Position numbers and translations under genes: made by a program. This document shows positions 8,075 through 16,447 of a stretch of 64,000 nt of DNA, piece by piece; positions within the stretch are counted from its first letter, which is position 1, and every line of letters starts with the position of its first letter. This stretch comes from Vibrio ulleungensis (lineage in GTDB: Bacteria; Pseudomonadota; Gammaproteobacteria; Enterobacterales; Vibrionaceae): NCBI RefSeq assembly GCF_016900875.1, contig NZ_JAFEUM010000003.1, forward strand, positions 310,001 to 374,000, in the 5' to 3' direction. Under the pieces are notes generated by a model. It was not told the origin of the DNA. It did not search any database and saw nothing but the letters and a program-made list of their open reading frames with translations.

Positions 8075-9355
8075 ATGGACAAAACAACACTTTCAGTTTT
8101 ACTGGCTTCCCTCTTTGTGAGTCAAGGAGCGTATAGTAGCAATAAAATAACTGAAACAACGAGTGATGATTACGTAGTCGCTGGTGATTACCTGCAAATA
8201 GCCATACCCGCAACCGGTCTTTTAGCGGCTTGGATTTATGACGATCTGGACGGAGCGAAACAGCTTACCTACTCATTGGCTACAACAGTAGCTATTGTAC
8301 ACGCGACAAAATTTTCAGTTGGCCGCTTGCGTCCAAATGCATCCAACACAGCCTCTTTTCCTTCTGGTCATACTGCTGCTGCATTCTCGGGTGCCGCATT
8401 CTTACAAACACGTTATGGAGCAGCATGGGGTATTCCCGCTTACCTTTCAGCAACCTATGTCGGGGCAAGTCGTGTATATGGCAATAAACACTTCGCAGAT
8501 GACGTGGTGGCAGGTGCCGGTATTGCCTTTCTTACCAATCAATATTTTGTTTCAGAATATACACCTGAAGGTGTAGAGCTAGGGGTTGTGCCACTTGATG
8601 ATGGTATGATGGTCAATGTGAACGTCTCTAATGAGGCCTTGGATTACGAAACCAATCGAGAACGCAAGAGCGGCTCATTAAGAAAAGAGAGGCGTCATTC
8701 GTTTACTTTAGATATCGGCTTCTACACCTACGATACACTTGCCGATTCGGGCGCTTACCAATCATTAAAAAACACTACGCCAGTAGATGAACTCCAGCCT
8801 CTTGCAAGCGCGCTGTATCAGTACCGATTTGATAAGCAAAATGCGCTCGAAATTTCATTTACTCCGAGTGAAATTCGCAGTGTCGGGACGGTTGCCACTG
8901 ATTTTAGCCTCGGAGACCAAAACTATGAAGAAAATGAAGAGCTGTTTATTGCACTGCGACAGTGGAATGCCGGGGCATCATATATTAGAAACTATCAGCC
9001 GACAGACGAACTCACACTATCAGCAGGACTTGGCATCTCAGCCTACTTGATTGAGTCTGAGACGGATTTGGTCAATGGCGGGAAATACAATGGCCAGAGT
9101 TCGTACCCAATACTTCCTTCGATTACCGGAAAACTAAACTATGCCTTTAATGATGACTGGTCAATCAACGCAAGAGTAGATTACCAAGCGCTGAGTGGCG
9201 ATCGTTCACTGAATGCAGAAGGTGGTTTTGCTTATATGATCAACCCAGATTGGAATGTTGGCATAAAGTACGTTTTATCAGACAACGAGTGGGAAGATTC
9301 AAACGTTGAATATCGTTCAGAATCGGTGCTTTTCTCTGTTACGAACAATTTCTAA
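8075..9355 (+). CDS. PAP2-family phosphatase with C-terminal beta-barrel-like domain
   Basis: 426 residues. A signal peptide (1-21) precedes a PAP2 phosphatase domain (about 30-165) with the three signature motifs: a Lys then GRLRP (about 73-88), PSGHT (about 97-101) and SRVYGNKHFADD (about 132-143). PAP2 enzymes remove phosphate from lipid or soluble phosphoesters in the periplasm. From about residue 200 to the end the sequence alternates in short strands (SFTLDIGFYTYD, NALEISFTP, EDSNVEYRSESVLFSVTNNF) and ends in Phe, as outer-membrane barrels do. This suggests an outer-membrane-anchored phosphatase. Single gene; start preceded by AAAGGTG. Confidence 0.8.
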   Translation: MDKTTLSVLLASLFVSQGAYSSNKITETTSDDYVVAGDYLQIAIPATGLLAAWIYDDLDGAKQLTYSLATTVAIVHATKFSVGRLRPNASNTASFPSGHTAAAFSGAAFLQTRYGAAWGIPAYLSATYVGASRVYGNKHFADDVVAGAGIAFLTNQYFVSEYTPEGVELGVVPLDDGMMVNVNVSNEALDYETNRERKSGSLRKERRHSFTLDIGFYTYDTLADSGAYQSLKNTTPVDELQPLASALYQYRFDKQNALEISFTPSEIRSVGTVATDFSLGDQNYEENEELFIALRQWNAGASYIRNYQPTDELTLSAGLGISAYLIESETDLVNGGKYNGQSSYPILPSITGKLNYAFNDDWSINARVDYQALSGDRSLNAEGGFAYMINPDWNVGIKYVLSDNEWEDSNVEYRSESVLFSVTNNF

Positions 9356-9813
9356 CTGACTAAAGATACAAAAGTGAGTAACAAGCGGTAGCTTTTCTAT
9401 GCCTCATTTTGCTTTCGGATTTGTAGGCGGGTGCTCACTTATTTCTGAGACCAATATTTGTAAGCTACCTTTATCTTATGTCCTTAAAGTACTACTTATG
9501 ATGGTGCTGTTGCCAAGTGAACACTATACTGTTAGTCCACTATAAGATTACCAAGGATGGCTATTAGTGAGACAAGAACAACTCCACTACAGCAGTACAC
9601 CAGCAATGTTAGGTGCCATCTTATTGGATAAAGAGTAAGAGTATTATTTCGATGCTTATGGATGCCGTAAAATGGCTCCGACTACCATAAATATTTCTCC
9701 CTTCAGCCCCAGTTGGGGCGCTGTTCTAGCCTGCCGAATTGCTGATAGCGCAATTTTGAATATGTGTTGTCAGGACAACATCGAATTAAGTCTGTGGGCT
9801 GTTACATCTATCT
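9356..9813. other. Gene-free stretch, nothing recognised
   Basis: Between the PAP2 gene and the HAD fragment I see no convincing gene. A short frame near 9567 (VRQEQLHYSSTPAML) ends within 24 codons. The stretch is probably degraded DNA left by rearrangement linked to the IS element downstream. Confidence 0.4.
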
Positions 9814-10178
9814 TCATGGGTAGTAGTGTTTGTTTGAAGATTGTCGGTCTGGGCTAGATTGTCGCATATACTGCTCTTTAACAAACGACAGAGCTTCTGA
9901 TTTTGATTTATAATGCAAGCTCGTGACACCCATTGATTTGGCCATCTCTAAAGTTCTATAACTATCGTCTAAGTAAATCGAGTTCGTTGCAGTTGTCCCA
10001 GCCAAATCAAAAGCCTGCTTAAAAAAAGTGGTTCTGGCTTTGCAAAGCGACCATCAGACGAGCCCATCACTGTATCGAAACTTTCAGTAATATTTGATGT
10101 TCTCAAGTCTAATTTCAACTTGGACGTAGTATTGGTGACCAACACAAACTTACACTGAGGAGTTAACTGCGATGTAAT
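9814..10178 (-). pseudogene. HAD-superfamily hydrolase fragment cut by the IS element
   Basis: On the minus strand, KFVLVTNTT (motif II region), then a KPEP segment, then SIYLDDS (motif IV region) give the core of a HAD phosphatase/haloacid dehalogenase-like protein. The N-terminal motif I is missing because the IS3-family element begins at 10179. A run of seven A near 10021-10027 breaks the frame between KPEPLF and the AGTTATNSIYLDDS part. Both the truncation and the frameshift make it non-functional. Confidence 0.6.
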
Positions 10179-10192
10179 TGTCCACTTCCACA

Positions 10193-11035
10193 TTAGTGAC
10201 ACAGTGGTAAAGTAGAGTTTTCTAGTTGTACTCGGTAAACTGCCGGAGGCAGGTTGCCGAGGCGTTCATGTGTACGCTCATGGTTGTAATCCAAACGCCA
10301 AAACCATGCCATTTCTCTAACTTGCTCCAAAGAATCAAACAGGTAAGCGTCCAAAAATTCTCGCCTAAATGAGCCGTTAAAGCGCTCTACAAATCCGTTT
10401 TGTTGAAGCTTACCAGGCTGGATATACTACAACTTGATATCATGCTCGACACACCAGTCAGTCAACATCGAAGAAATGAGTTCTGGTCCATTGTCTAGGC
10501 GAATTTATGCGGGTAATCCTCGCTCATCTTTAAGTTGCTCCAGTGCGCGTACAACGCGACAGGAGGGAAGAGAGCTATCGACTTCGATAGCAAGGCACTC
10601 TCGTGTTCCTTCATCTAATATGTTCAACGTTCGATAGCGCTTACCGCAATACAAGCTGTCATGCATAAAGTCGAGCGCCCACTGATGTTTGGGTTTTGCT
10701 TCAACTTCCAATGGTACCGAAGGTCGAGGCGGAAGCACTCGTTTTACTCGCCGCTTTAGGTTCAACCCCATCCGGCAATACACACGATAGACCCGCTTGT
10801 GATTGAAGGGAAAGCCCTTAAAGCGAATGCGCCCAAAGCATTTCCAAAACCCAGCTCTGGGGCTCTTAACAAGCACTTCGTTTATAGCGTCTATGACAGC
10901 AGCATCCTTGTGGCGCCAATCAACATCAGGTCGGTAGTAGCTTGAGCGACTAATATTCGCCATATCACAGGCTTTAAGTATACTCAGGCCGTAATCAACC
11001 AATAACTGAGCACAGCTCTTTTTCTCTGCTGTCAC
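10193..11035 (-). pseudogene. IS3-family transposase OrfB, two internal stops
   Basis: OrfB carries the DDE integrase core. The N-terminal HTH_21-like part (SRSSYYRP, then GFWKCFGRIRFKG) is intact. The first catalytic Asp (WALDFMHD) is present; a TAA follows GLPA at about 10505; the second Asp (IRLDNGPE) lies after it. A TAG at about 10429 interrupts the IKLxYIQPGK motif where Gln is normal, and the catalytic Glu follows in GFVERFNGSF. Reading ends at 10193-10195. With two nonsense codons inside the catalytic domain the element cannot transpose by itself. Confidence 0.8.
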
Positions 11036-11301
11036 CAGCCCTTTTTTGCGAACAACTCCTTCATCGCATGGTTCTCGAGGCTGACATCAGCAAATAATCT
11101 TTTAAGCTTGGCGTTTTCTTCTTCAAGCTCCCGCATACGCTTTAGCTCTGATGCGTCCAGACCGCCGTACTTCGATTTCCACTTGTAGTAAGTGGCGCTA
11201 CTCATACCATGTTTACTGCAAAGTTCTTCAATCTTCATACCGGCATCTGCTTCTTTGAGAATGCTGACGATTTGGCTTTCCGTGAATCTTGATTTTCTCA
11301 T
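11032..11301 (-). CDS. IS3-family transposase OrfA
   Basis: 89 residues: a helix-turn-helix (about 1-50, RFTESQIVSILKEADAG and SATYYKWKSKYGG) followed by a leucine-zipper-like region (about 52-80, ELKRMRELEEENAKLKRLF). OrfA binds the element ends and is normally fused to OrfB by a programmed frameshift. It overlaps OrfB by four bases. It looks intact although its partner is broken. Preceded by AGGAGATCACT. Confidence 0.85.
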   Translation of the reverse strand: MRKSRFTESQIVSILKEADAGMKIEELCSKHGMSSATYYKWKSKYGGLDASELKRMRELEEENAKLKRLFADVSLENHAMKELFAKKGW

Positions 11302-11370
11302 AGTGATCTCCTGTTTTAATATTGGCAGAAATCTCTACTTATGCTTGTTTCATTTTAGGGGAAGTGGACA

Positions 11371-11558
11371 ACTCGACGACATTTGGTGGATTGTATTTTG
11401 CAGAGATCCATAGCTACCAAAATTCTCTTGAAAATGAAATTGCAGAGGTTAGATCGTTTAAAGGTTTACCCGATGAATTGACCTACCCTAAGATTCAGCC
11501 TTTTCTCTTTCAGAAAGTACAGAGTACAGTTTTAGATGCTGTGGTAGAACGCACTTAA
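11371..11558 (+). pseudogene. NUDIX-hydrolase C-terminal fragment
   Basis: Directly after the right end of the IS, a frame runs to a stop at 11556-11558 and contains GGLYFAEI, then ENEIAEVRSFKGLPDELTY and IQPFLFQKV. This is the usual tail of a small NUDIX hydrolase. The N-terminal part with the NUDIX box is missing, removed when the IS joined this point to the HAD fragment. The longer frame from 11322 reads through IS sequence and is not a natural start. Confidence 0.55.
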
Positions 11559-11581
11559 CAAGGGCGGATGTAAATATCTAA

Positions 11582-11923
11582 TTGTGTTTTGCCAGTATCA
11601 ACACCGACATTAATGTTTTGATTAGGTTTTGTATTCATAATAAGCTAACTCATGCTTGCATAATGCGGGTTCGAGACCCAGAAGACTATTCGAGTGTGGT
11701 GCTTGGAGTCCTACGCAGTGTTCGTTCTTGTTATCGGTCTCTCAATAGAGGAGCCATCGCTCAATCGAACTACTACATAGAAAGCTTAAGTTGCTGCTTA
11801 AGCCTGGGTCTCACATTACCCGAATTAGTGAGTTATTATCCATACAAGGCGTTCAAGCCCGATTCGCGAACGCGTGCCGAACTTGCTTCGTTCATACATA
11901 GCACACGTTTACTCACGCCTTGA
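11582..11923 (+). CDS. Hypothetical protein, doubtful
   Basis: An open frame of up to 113 residues begins with TTG at 11582; a later ATG at about 11662 (MRVRDPEDYSS) would give about 86 residues. It is rich in Ser, Tyr and Leu and has no signal peptide or recognised domain. No clear ribosome-binding site precedes either start. It sits among accessory genes on the same strand. It could be a small orphan gene or chance coding. Confidence 0.3.
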   Translation: MCFASINTDINVLIRFCIHNKLTHACIMRVRDPEDYSSVVLGVLRSVRSCYRSLNRGAIAQSNYYIESLSCCLSLGLTLPELVSYYPYKAFKPDSRTRAELASFIHSTRLLTP

Positions 11924-11965
11924 TGTGGCGTAAGCCCACGATAAAGAAATAAAAAGTAGAGTTCG

Positions 11966-12556
11966 ATGATCAAAGGTAAAGTTGTAGAGTGGAATGACTC
12001 AAAAGGTTATGGATTCGTTTCAGCATTCAATGGTGAGTTAAGAGTTTTTCTCCATATATCAACGGTTCAAAGTAAAGGGCGACGCCCTAAAGTCGGTGAT
12101 GCAGTTAAGTTTGACGTTAACGAAGACAATAAAGGGCGTTACAACGCCACAAAGGTAACGTTTCTAAGTACCGGCTCAATACCTTCAACGATCATGTTTA
12201 GTATCGTTTACTTAGTTATGGCGAGTAGTGCGGTGTTCATTTTAGGTGGTGAGAAGTTGTTCCTTGCAGCTTATATTGTGATGTCCATTGTCACATACGC
12301 AGTGTACGCGATAGATAAAAATGCCGCTCAAAACGGCAAGTGGCGGACATCAGAAAACACGCTTCATCTTTTATCGTTACTTGGCGGTTGGATGGGAGCA
12401 TTGTGTGCTCAAAATCAACTTCGTCATAAGTCCCAAAAACAGCCATTTAAATCAATTTTGTGGCTGACGATATTTGTAAATATTGGCGCATTTGTTTGGA
12501 CATTCACTTCATCAGGTTCAGTGTTCGTTCAGAATTTAATTGGCAATTTCATCTAG
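11966..12556 (+). CDS. Cold-shock-domain protein fused to DUF1294 membrane domain
   Basis: 196 residues. Residues 1-67 form a cold-shock fold with the RNP-like KGYGFV and VFLHIS motifs for single-stranded nucleic acid binding. Residues 73-195 hold four hydrophobic segments and the DUF1294 pattern (AIDKNAAQNGKWRTSENTLH, LLGGWMGAL). This fusion is a known architecture whose role is not established; the membrane part may tether the RNA-binding domain. Single gene with its own start. Confidence 0.85.
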   Translation: MIKGKVVEWNDSKGYGFVSAFNGELRVFLHISTVQSKGRRPKVGDAVKFDVNEDNKGRYNATKVTFLSTGSIPSTIMFSIVYLVMASSAVFILGGEKLFLAAYIVMSIVTYAVYAIDKNAAQNGKWRTSENTLHLLSLLGGWMGALCAQNQLRHKSQKQPFKSILWLTIFVNIGAFVWTFTSSGSVFVQNLIGNFI

Positions 12557-12695
12557 CACCACCGGACTGATGTGGACGAATAGGCACTTTTAGAGTGATT
12601 CTCAAACCTGAGCCGAACTTGCTATCGCTTAAACATGTCAAACGTTCACGCTCGCCTCAAGTAAATGTAAATGCACGAAGATAAAAGGAAATTAC

Positions 12696-13202
12696 GTGGA
12701 AATTAGAGTAGGGAAACCAAGCGATATAGTTGCCATTACTGACATCTTCAACTTTTACATAGAGCATACTAATGCTCGTTTTGAAGTGCACGCATTTACT
12801 CAAGAAAATCGTCTAAACTGGTTTTCTCAGTTCTCGTGCAATAGCAAGCATCAACTTTTCGTGGCTATCAAGGATGGGGAGTTGCTAGGTTTTGCATGTT
12901 CCCAGCCATATAGAGATATTTCAGCATTTGAGGATACAGTCGAAGTAACGGTGTACCTAGCTCCCACAGCAAAAGGTAAAGGGGTTGGTTCAAAATTATA
13001 TACTCAACTGTTCTCATCCATACGTTCTTGCGGTGTCCACCGTATATTGTCAGCGGTTGCATTGCCAAACGACGCGTCACTTCGATTGCATAAACGGTTT
13101 GGTTTCAGAGAAGTCGGTGTTTTCAATGAGTATGCGAAGAAGCACGGACAGTACATTAGCTCTGTGTGGTTAGAAAAGCCTTTTGACGCAGAATCTGCTT
13201 AA
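12696..13202 (+). CDS. GNAT acetyltransferase, phosphinothricin acetyltransferase-like
   Basis: 168 residues with the N-terminal pattern of the PAT/Bar branch of GNAT enzymes (IFNFYIEHTNARFE at about 15-28) and the acetyl-CoA loop AKGKGVGSKLY at about 94-104. The late LHKRFGFREVG motif (about 131-141) is also typical. It probably acetylates an amino group on a small molecule such as an amino-acid analogue. The start is GTG at 12696, preceded by AAAGGAA. Unlinked to its neighbours, as is common in accessory islands. Confidence 0.8.
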   Translation: MEIRVGKPSDIVAITDIFNFYIEHTNARFEVHAFTQENRLNWFSQFSCNSKHQLFVAIKDGELLGFACSQPYRDISAFEDTVEVTVYLAPTAKGKGVGSKLYTQLFSSIRSCGVHRILSAVALPNDASLRLHKRFGFREVGVFNEYAKKHGQYISSVWLEKPFDAESA

Positions 13203-13425
13203 TAACAAATGCTTTAATCCGAATTCTGTAAACATAGCTAGGTGTGAGTTGAAACTACTCAGTTAGTCCTTAGTTCGGTAAAATCAACGCAGCATTTTGG
13301 ACAAGAGAGTAATGCATAACTCGGCGCAGTAGGGGATGCCAATTGCGCAGTCGCAGCTGTGAAAATCTATTGCAATTCAGATGCATATTGCCACTAAATA
13401 AGGTGATAACCCACAAAGGAATGTG

Positions 13426-14121
13426 ATGAACAAAGTATTGATAACAGGCGCAAGTAGAGGGCTAGGATTGGCACTCGCTGAGCAGTTTTCCACTATCGGC
13501 TTTTCGCTGTTTTTGGTTGTGCGTTCGGAAGAATCACACGCTAACCTACGCAAACAGTTTCCGGATGCCAATGTATTGGTGTGCGACTTAACGGCTGAAG
13601 ATTACCAATCAAAACTGACTGCTTGGCTCAATGGTCACACTATCGATATTGTTATCAACAACGCAGGCTCGGGAACCAAAGCCCCCTCGCTTGCAGAAAC
13701 AGAGCCACAGTTTTTGCGAAAAGAGTTTGAAACGAACTGTGTTGCGGTACTCACTACCGTTAAAGGCAGCTTGGATGCATTAAAACGTTCACTATCACCG
13801 ATTGTTATAAACATTAGCTCGAGGCGAGGTTCGCTGACAATGCAGTCAGAATCAGCCGCCAAAGGAAGTGGTTGCTCCTATTCTTATCGAATCAGTAAAG
13901 CTGCGCAAAATATGCTGTCTTTATGTCTAGCCGATGATTTGGAAGAGTTAAACATTAAGGTTGTCTCTATTCATCCAGGCCGTTTGCTGACAGACATGGC
14001 GCCGAAAGACGCTCTTATGACTCCTGAAGCATCCGCAAGAAAGTTGGTGGCGTTGGTCACTGAAAATAAACTGGAGAATCGGGATTTCATCAGTTTAGAA
14101 ACAGGTAAACTCCCGTGGTAA
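13426..14121 (+). CDS. Short-chain dehydrogenase/reductase
   Basis: 231 residues with the nucleotide-binding TGASRGLG at the N terminus, CDLTAED for the adenine side, NNAGSG at about residue 80, ISSRRG, and the catalytic YRISK near residue 155. This is a classical SDR that oxidises or reduces an alcohol/ketone with NAD(P)(H); the substrate is unknown. The ATG at 13426 is better placed after AAAGGA than the overlapping GTG at 13423. It is followed by a HAD-type fragment. Confidence 0.85.
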   Translation: MNKVLITGASRGLGLALAEQFSTIGFSLFLVVRSEESHANLRKQFPDANVLVCDLTAEDYQSKLTAWLNGHTIDIVINNAGSGTKAPSLAETEPQFLRKEFETNCVAVLTTVKGSLDALKRSLSPIVINISSRRGSLTMQSESAAKGSGCSYSYRISKAAQNMLSLCLADDLEELNIKVVSIHPGRLLTDMAPKDALMTPEASARKLVALVTENKLENRDFISLETGKLPW

Positions 14122-14205
14122 GGCCCTTTTAATTGATGCGCCATAAGCAAGTGCAAAAGTGGAATGTGTTTGAATTGATTAAGCATGCATTGGCGTTTTT
14201 TTGCT

Positions 14206-14361
14206 AGTTCTATCGAGTTGATTGGCAGCGATTACTCTGATTGCGTATTTATAGATGATACGTTGAGAAATGTTAAGGCGGCACAAAGTGTTGGAATTCA
14301 AAGCTGGCATCATTCGTCTAAAGATGGAACATTAGAGTTCATTAAAGATAATTGCAGTTAG
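14206..14361 (+). pseudogene. HAD-superfamily hydrolase C-terminal fragment
   Basis: A short frame, SIELIGSDYSDCVFIDDTLRN and then KAAQSVGIQSWHH, ends at a stop at 14359-14361. It matches the motif IV region and tail of HAD hydrolases (IDDTLRNVKAAQ) but has no N-terminal half. The pattern is like that of the HAD fragment at 9814-10178 on the opposite strand. Both are probably debris from rearrangement. Confidence 0.5.
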
Positions 14362-14467
14362 CCAATGGCTCAAGGCCGAGTAACCGACGAATGCCTAACT
14401 TGTAGCGAACAGGGTTGGTACACGTTCAATTATAGCTCAGTAGGGCGTTATGGTAAGGAGGAGAAGT

Positions 14468-14788
14468 ATGATCCATTGGCCATGTATTTTTAAGCTAGAA
14501 GGTGATTCGGAGCTACTCTTTTTAGCGTCCGAACGTCAGCTTATCAGCGAGCTAGACGCCCTAATTTGGGATAGTGCCGATCGCTTAATTGATAGCACTG
14601 GTCAGTGTTATGTCGTAAAGCAAAAAGGCAAGGGCTACGTATTTGAGCCCGAGGGATCTGCGTTATCTTTGGAGTTCATCACTCAGCTAATTCAGGAGCA
14701 TGAGTTCTCAAAAGCCGAAATGTGCATTACGAAAATTCAGTTCCCATCTATCCAAAAAGCCATTATGGCACTTGCCTTGGAAAGCTAA
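14468..14788 (+). CDS. DUF4144-like small protein
   Basis: 106 residues beginning MIHWPCIFKLEGDSEL. It has an alpha/beta composition without a signal peptide or membrane segment. The start at 14468 follows AAGGAGGAGAAGT, a strong ribosome-binding site, which argues against the upstream in-frame ATG at 14450. I place it with DUF4144, small proteins in Vibrio and relatives, from memory of the N-terminal motif. Function unknown. Confidence 0.6.
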   Translation: MIHWPCIFKLEGDSELLFLASERQLISELDALIWDSADRLIDSTGQCYVVKQKGKGYVFEPEGSALSLEFITQLIQEHEFSKAEMCITKIQFPSIQKAIMALALES

Positions 14789-15026
14789 ACATCAAAACGT
14801 TCTTCGCATTCAATTCGCGGAAATTTAACAGTGAGATCCGCTGAGTACGTGGTGTTATTGCCAGCGTCTTATGAAGTTTTTTGCAGCAGTTGATGAAACT
14901 ACTGAGGTAACGATTGATGATGGGTGCACTAGTGCGCAATTTCAGCAGGCTAAGTTGAGTCGCTCAAGGTTAGCCCGCTCATTGGAAGTCGATGTACGAA
15001 AGTCACTGCTTTCTCGCCAACTGATA

Positions 15027-15659
15027 TTAATAGCTAAGGCTAGGGTCGACGACTTGAAAAATTTGGCCAATGCTTGCTGAATCTAACAGCAGTTCATGGC
15101 TAATTCTCGCCACTTCTCCGCGTGTTACGACGCCATGCACTTCTCTATGTTGTGATACTTCTGCCGAGTGCGTCACCGCTCCATTTTTTAAACCACCGGG
15201 TCTTAGGATAGAAAACTCAAGGCTGCTGCTTTGAAGCCACGCTTCGGCGAGTGTCTTTTCTCGCACCGCACCGCCAAAACCGATTTTTGCTCGTTCAGAA
15301 AGGTACTGCCAAGAGTCACCACAGCCTAGTGAGGTGATCAACAGTAGGCGTTTTGATGTGCTCTGTTCCAAGGCGTCGACTAGGTAACGGTGGCCGATGT
15401 AGTCGACGGGCTTGTCTGAGTTGAAGCTTCCCATTGTGGAAAGGTTAATTGTATTGTCTGGGATGAGCGACACTGCGTGCTGAACTTGCGCTTTGTCTGT
15501 TGCGTCACAAGTAATAGTGGTGATTTGATTGTCGGCTAACTTTGGGTTTTTAGCAGGGTTTCTTGCAATGGCTATCACGTTAAAGCCCTGCTCGAAGTAG
15601 TAGTCACTCATAGCAGCGCCAAGGCCGCTTGAGGCTCCCCATATGGCAATGTTTTTCAT
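15027..15659 (-). CDS. Atypical short-chain dehydrogenase-like NAD(P)-binding protein
   Basis: 210 residues, N-terminal Rossmann motif GASSGLGAAM, then IARNPAK and CDATDKAQV. It lacks the YxxxK catalytic pair of classical SDRs; instead it has LLITSLGCGDSW and ILRPGGLKNG, which is the NAD(P)H-binding, NmrA/atypical SDR pattern. The start is taken at the ATG complementing 15657-15659 because the upstream extension to 15719 is unlike family proteins. It is divergently placed against a GNAT gene. Confidence 0.75.
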   Translation of the reverse strand: MKNIAIWGASSGLGAAMSDYYFEQGFNVIAIARNPAKNPKLADNQITTITCDATDKAQVQHAVSLIPDNTINLSTMGSFNSDKPVDYIGHRYLVDALEQSTSKRLLLITSLGCGDSWQYLSERAKIGFGGAVREKTLAEAWLQSSSLEFSILRPGGLKNGAVTHSAEVSQHREVHGVVTRGEVARISHELLLDSASIGQIFQVVDPSLSY

Positions 15660-15850
15660 TGGTTGCTCTTGCTTAATTGATAATGAGAATAGTTTGCATG
15701 TGTGGGGTGGTGATCGCAATGGCTGAGATCAAGTTTCCAATACAAATCCAATTATTCGCGCTGGTATCGCTAACCGGTGATGGTTCAAAGATATACGTTT
15801 GGTTTTATGACATCCTATTTGGCGAATTGCAGTGTGCGTGGAGAATAATA

Positions 15851-16336
15851 ATGATTAGGGAAATGACCAAAACAGACTTTGAATTGTTTTGGCCGACGTT
15901 TGCAGTGGTCATTCAAGCGCAGCAAACCTATGCGTTTAATCCGGATATGACGTTTGAGCAAGCGTACGACCTCTGGTGCAAGACACCGATTAAGGCATTT
16001 GTGTATGTCGACAATGATGTAGTTTTGGGCACTTATTATATTAAGGCCAACGCGATGGGGCCAAGCGGTCACATCTGTAACTGCGGCTACATGGTCTCGA
16101 GTGAAGCTAGAGGTAAAGGCATTGCTCGCCTTATGTGTGAACATTCTCAGCAAACAGCAATAGCGCTTGGTTTTGAGGCTATGCAGTTTAACAGTGTTGT
16201 TTCTACCAATGACGTCGCGGTTAGATTATGGCAAAAGCTTGGGTTTGGAATCGTAGGCACTATTCCCAATGCGTATAAGCATGCTGAGCTCGGGCTTGTT
16301 GATAGTTATGTGATGTACAAATGGTTAAAAGCGTAA
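15851..16336 (+). CDS. GNAT acetyltransferase
   Basis: 161 residues from the ATG at 15851, which follows GGAG; longer in-frame starts from 15677 add a poorly folded-looking leader. The acetyl-CoA loop is ARGKGIARLM at about 98-107, and RLWQKLGFGIVG is the usual late GNAT motif. The region GHICNCGYMVS lies on the central strand. Likely an N-acetyltransferase of unknown substrate. Single gene. Confidence 0.8.
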   Translation: MIREMTKTDFELFWPTFAVVIQAQQTYAFNPDMTFEQAYDLWCKTPIKAFVYVDNDVVLGTYYIKANAMGPSGHICNCGYMVSSEARGKGIARLMCEHSQQTAIALGFEAMQFNSVVSTNDVAVRLWQKLGFGIVGTIPNAYKHAELGLVDSYVMYKWLKA

Positions 16337-16447
16337 CAAATCAATCCGCTACGCGATAAATGCATGGCAATTGCTGCTTGGAGTTTATAGGCTTAACTGC
16401 ATGAACTAACAGCCATTACTCAATCGCGACACTCGTTTAGGAATTTT

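Larger units (their letters stand above)
10179..11370 (-). mobile_element. IS3-family insertion sequence (IS407-like), inactive
   Basis: The element has two overlapping reading frames on the minus strand and imperfect terminal inverted repeats: TGTCCACTTCC at 10179-10189 and its complement GGAAGTGGACA at 11360-11370. It starts TG and ends CA, as IS3 elements do, and spans 1192 bp. The transposase frame has two nonsense codons. The bases flanking the ends (AAT on the left, ACT on the right) show no target duplication, and the two flanks come from unrelated broken genes, so a deletion or recombination has happened here. Confidence 0.8.

Noticed and set aside
11640..11695. GCGGGTTCGAGACCC looks like a tRNA T-arm near 11664
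   Set aside because: No acceptor stem, anticodon arm or CCA surrounds it; a single T-arm-like hairpin is not a tRNA.
13196..13330. Possible integron attC after the GNAT stop (TAACAAATGC and AGCATTT)
   Set aside because: The partner arms are unequally spaced and the 3' GTTRRRY core is missing; no second copy with the same core was found.
14871..15080. 69-residue plus-strand frame beginning MKFFAAVDETTEV
   Set aside because: It overlaps the 3' end of the minus-strand SDR-like gene by more than 50 bases and has no recognised motif; most likely chance.
15677..15850. Longer start for the GNAT gene at 15851
   Set aside because: The extra 58 residues are hydrophobic and unlike GNAT proteins; the ATG at 15851 has GGAG before it and gives a normal length.
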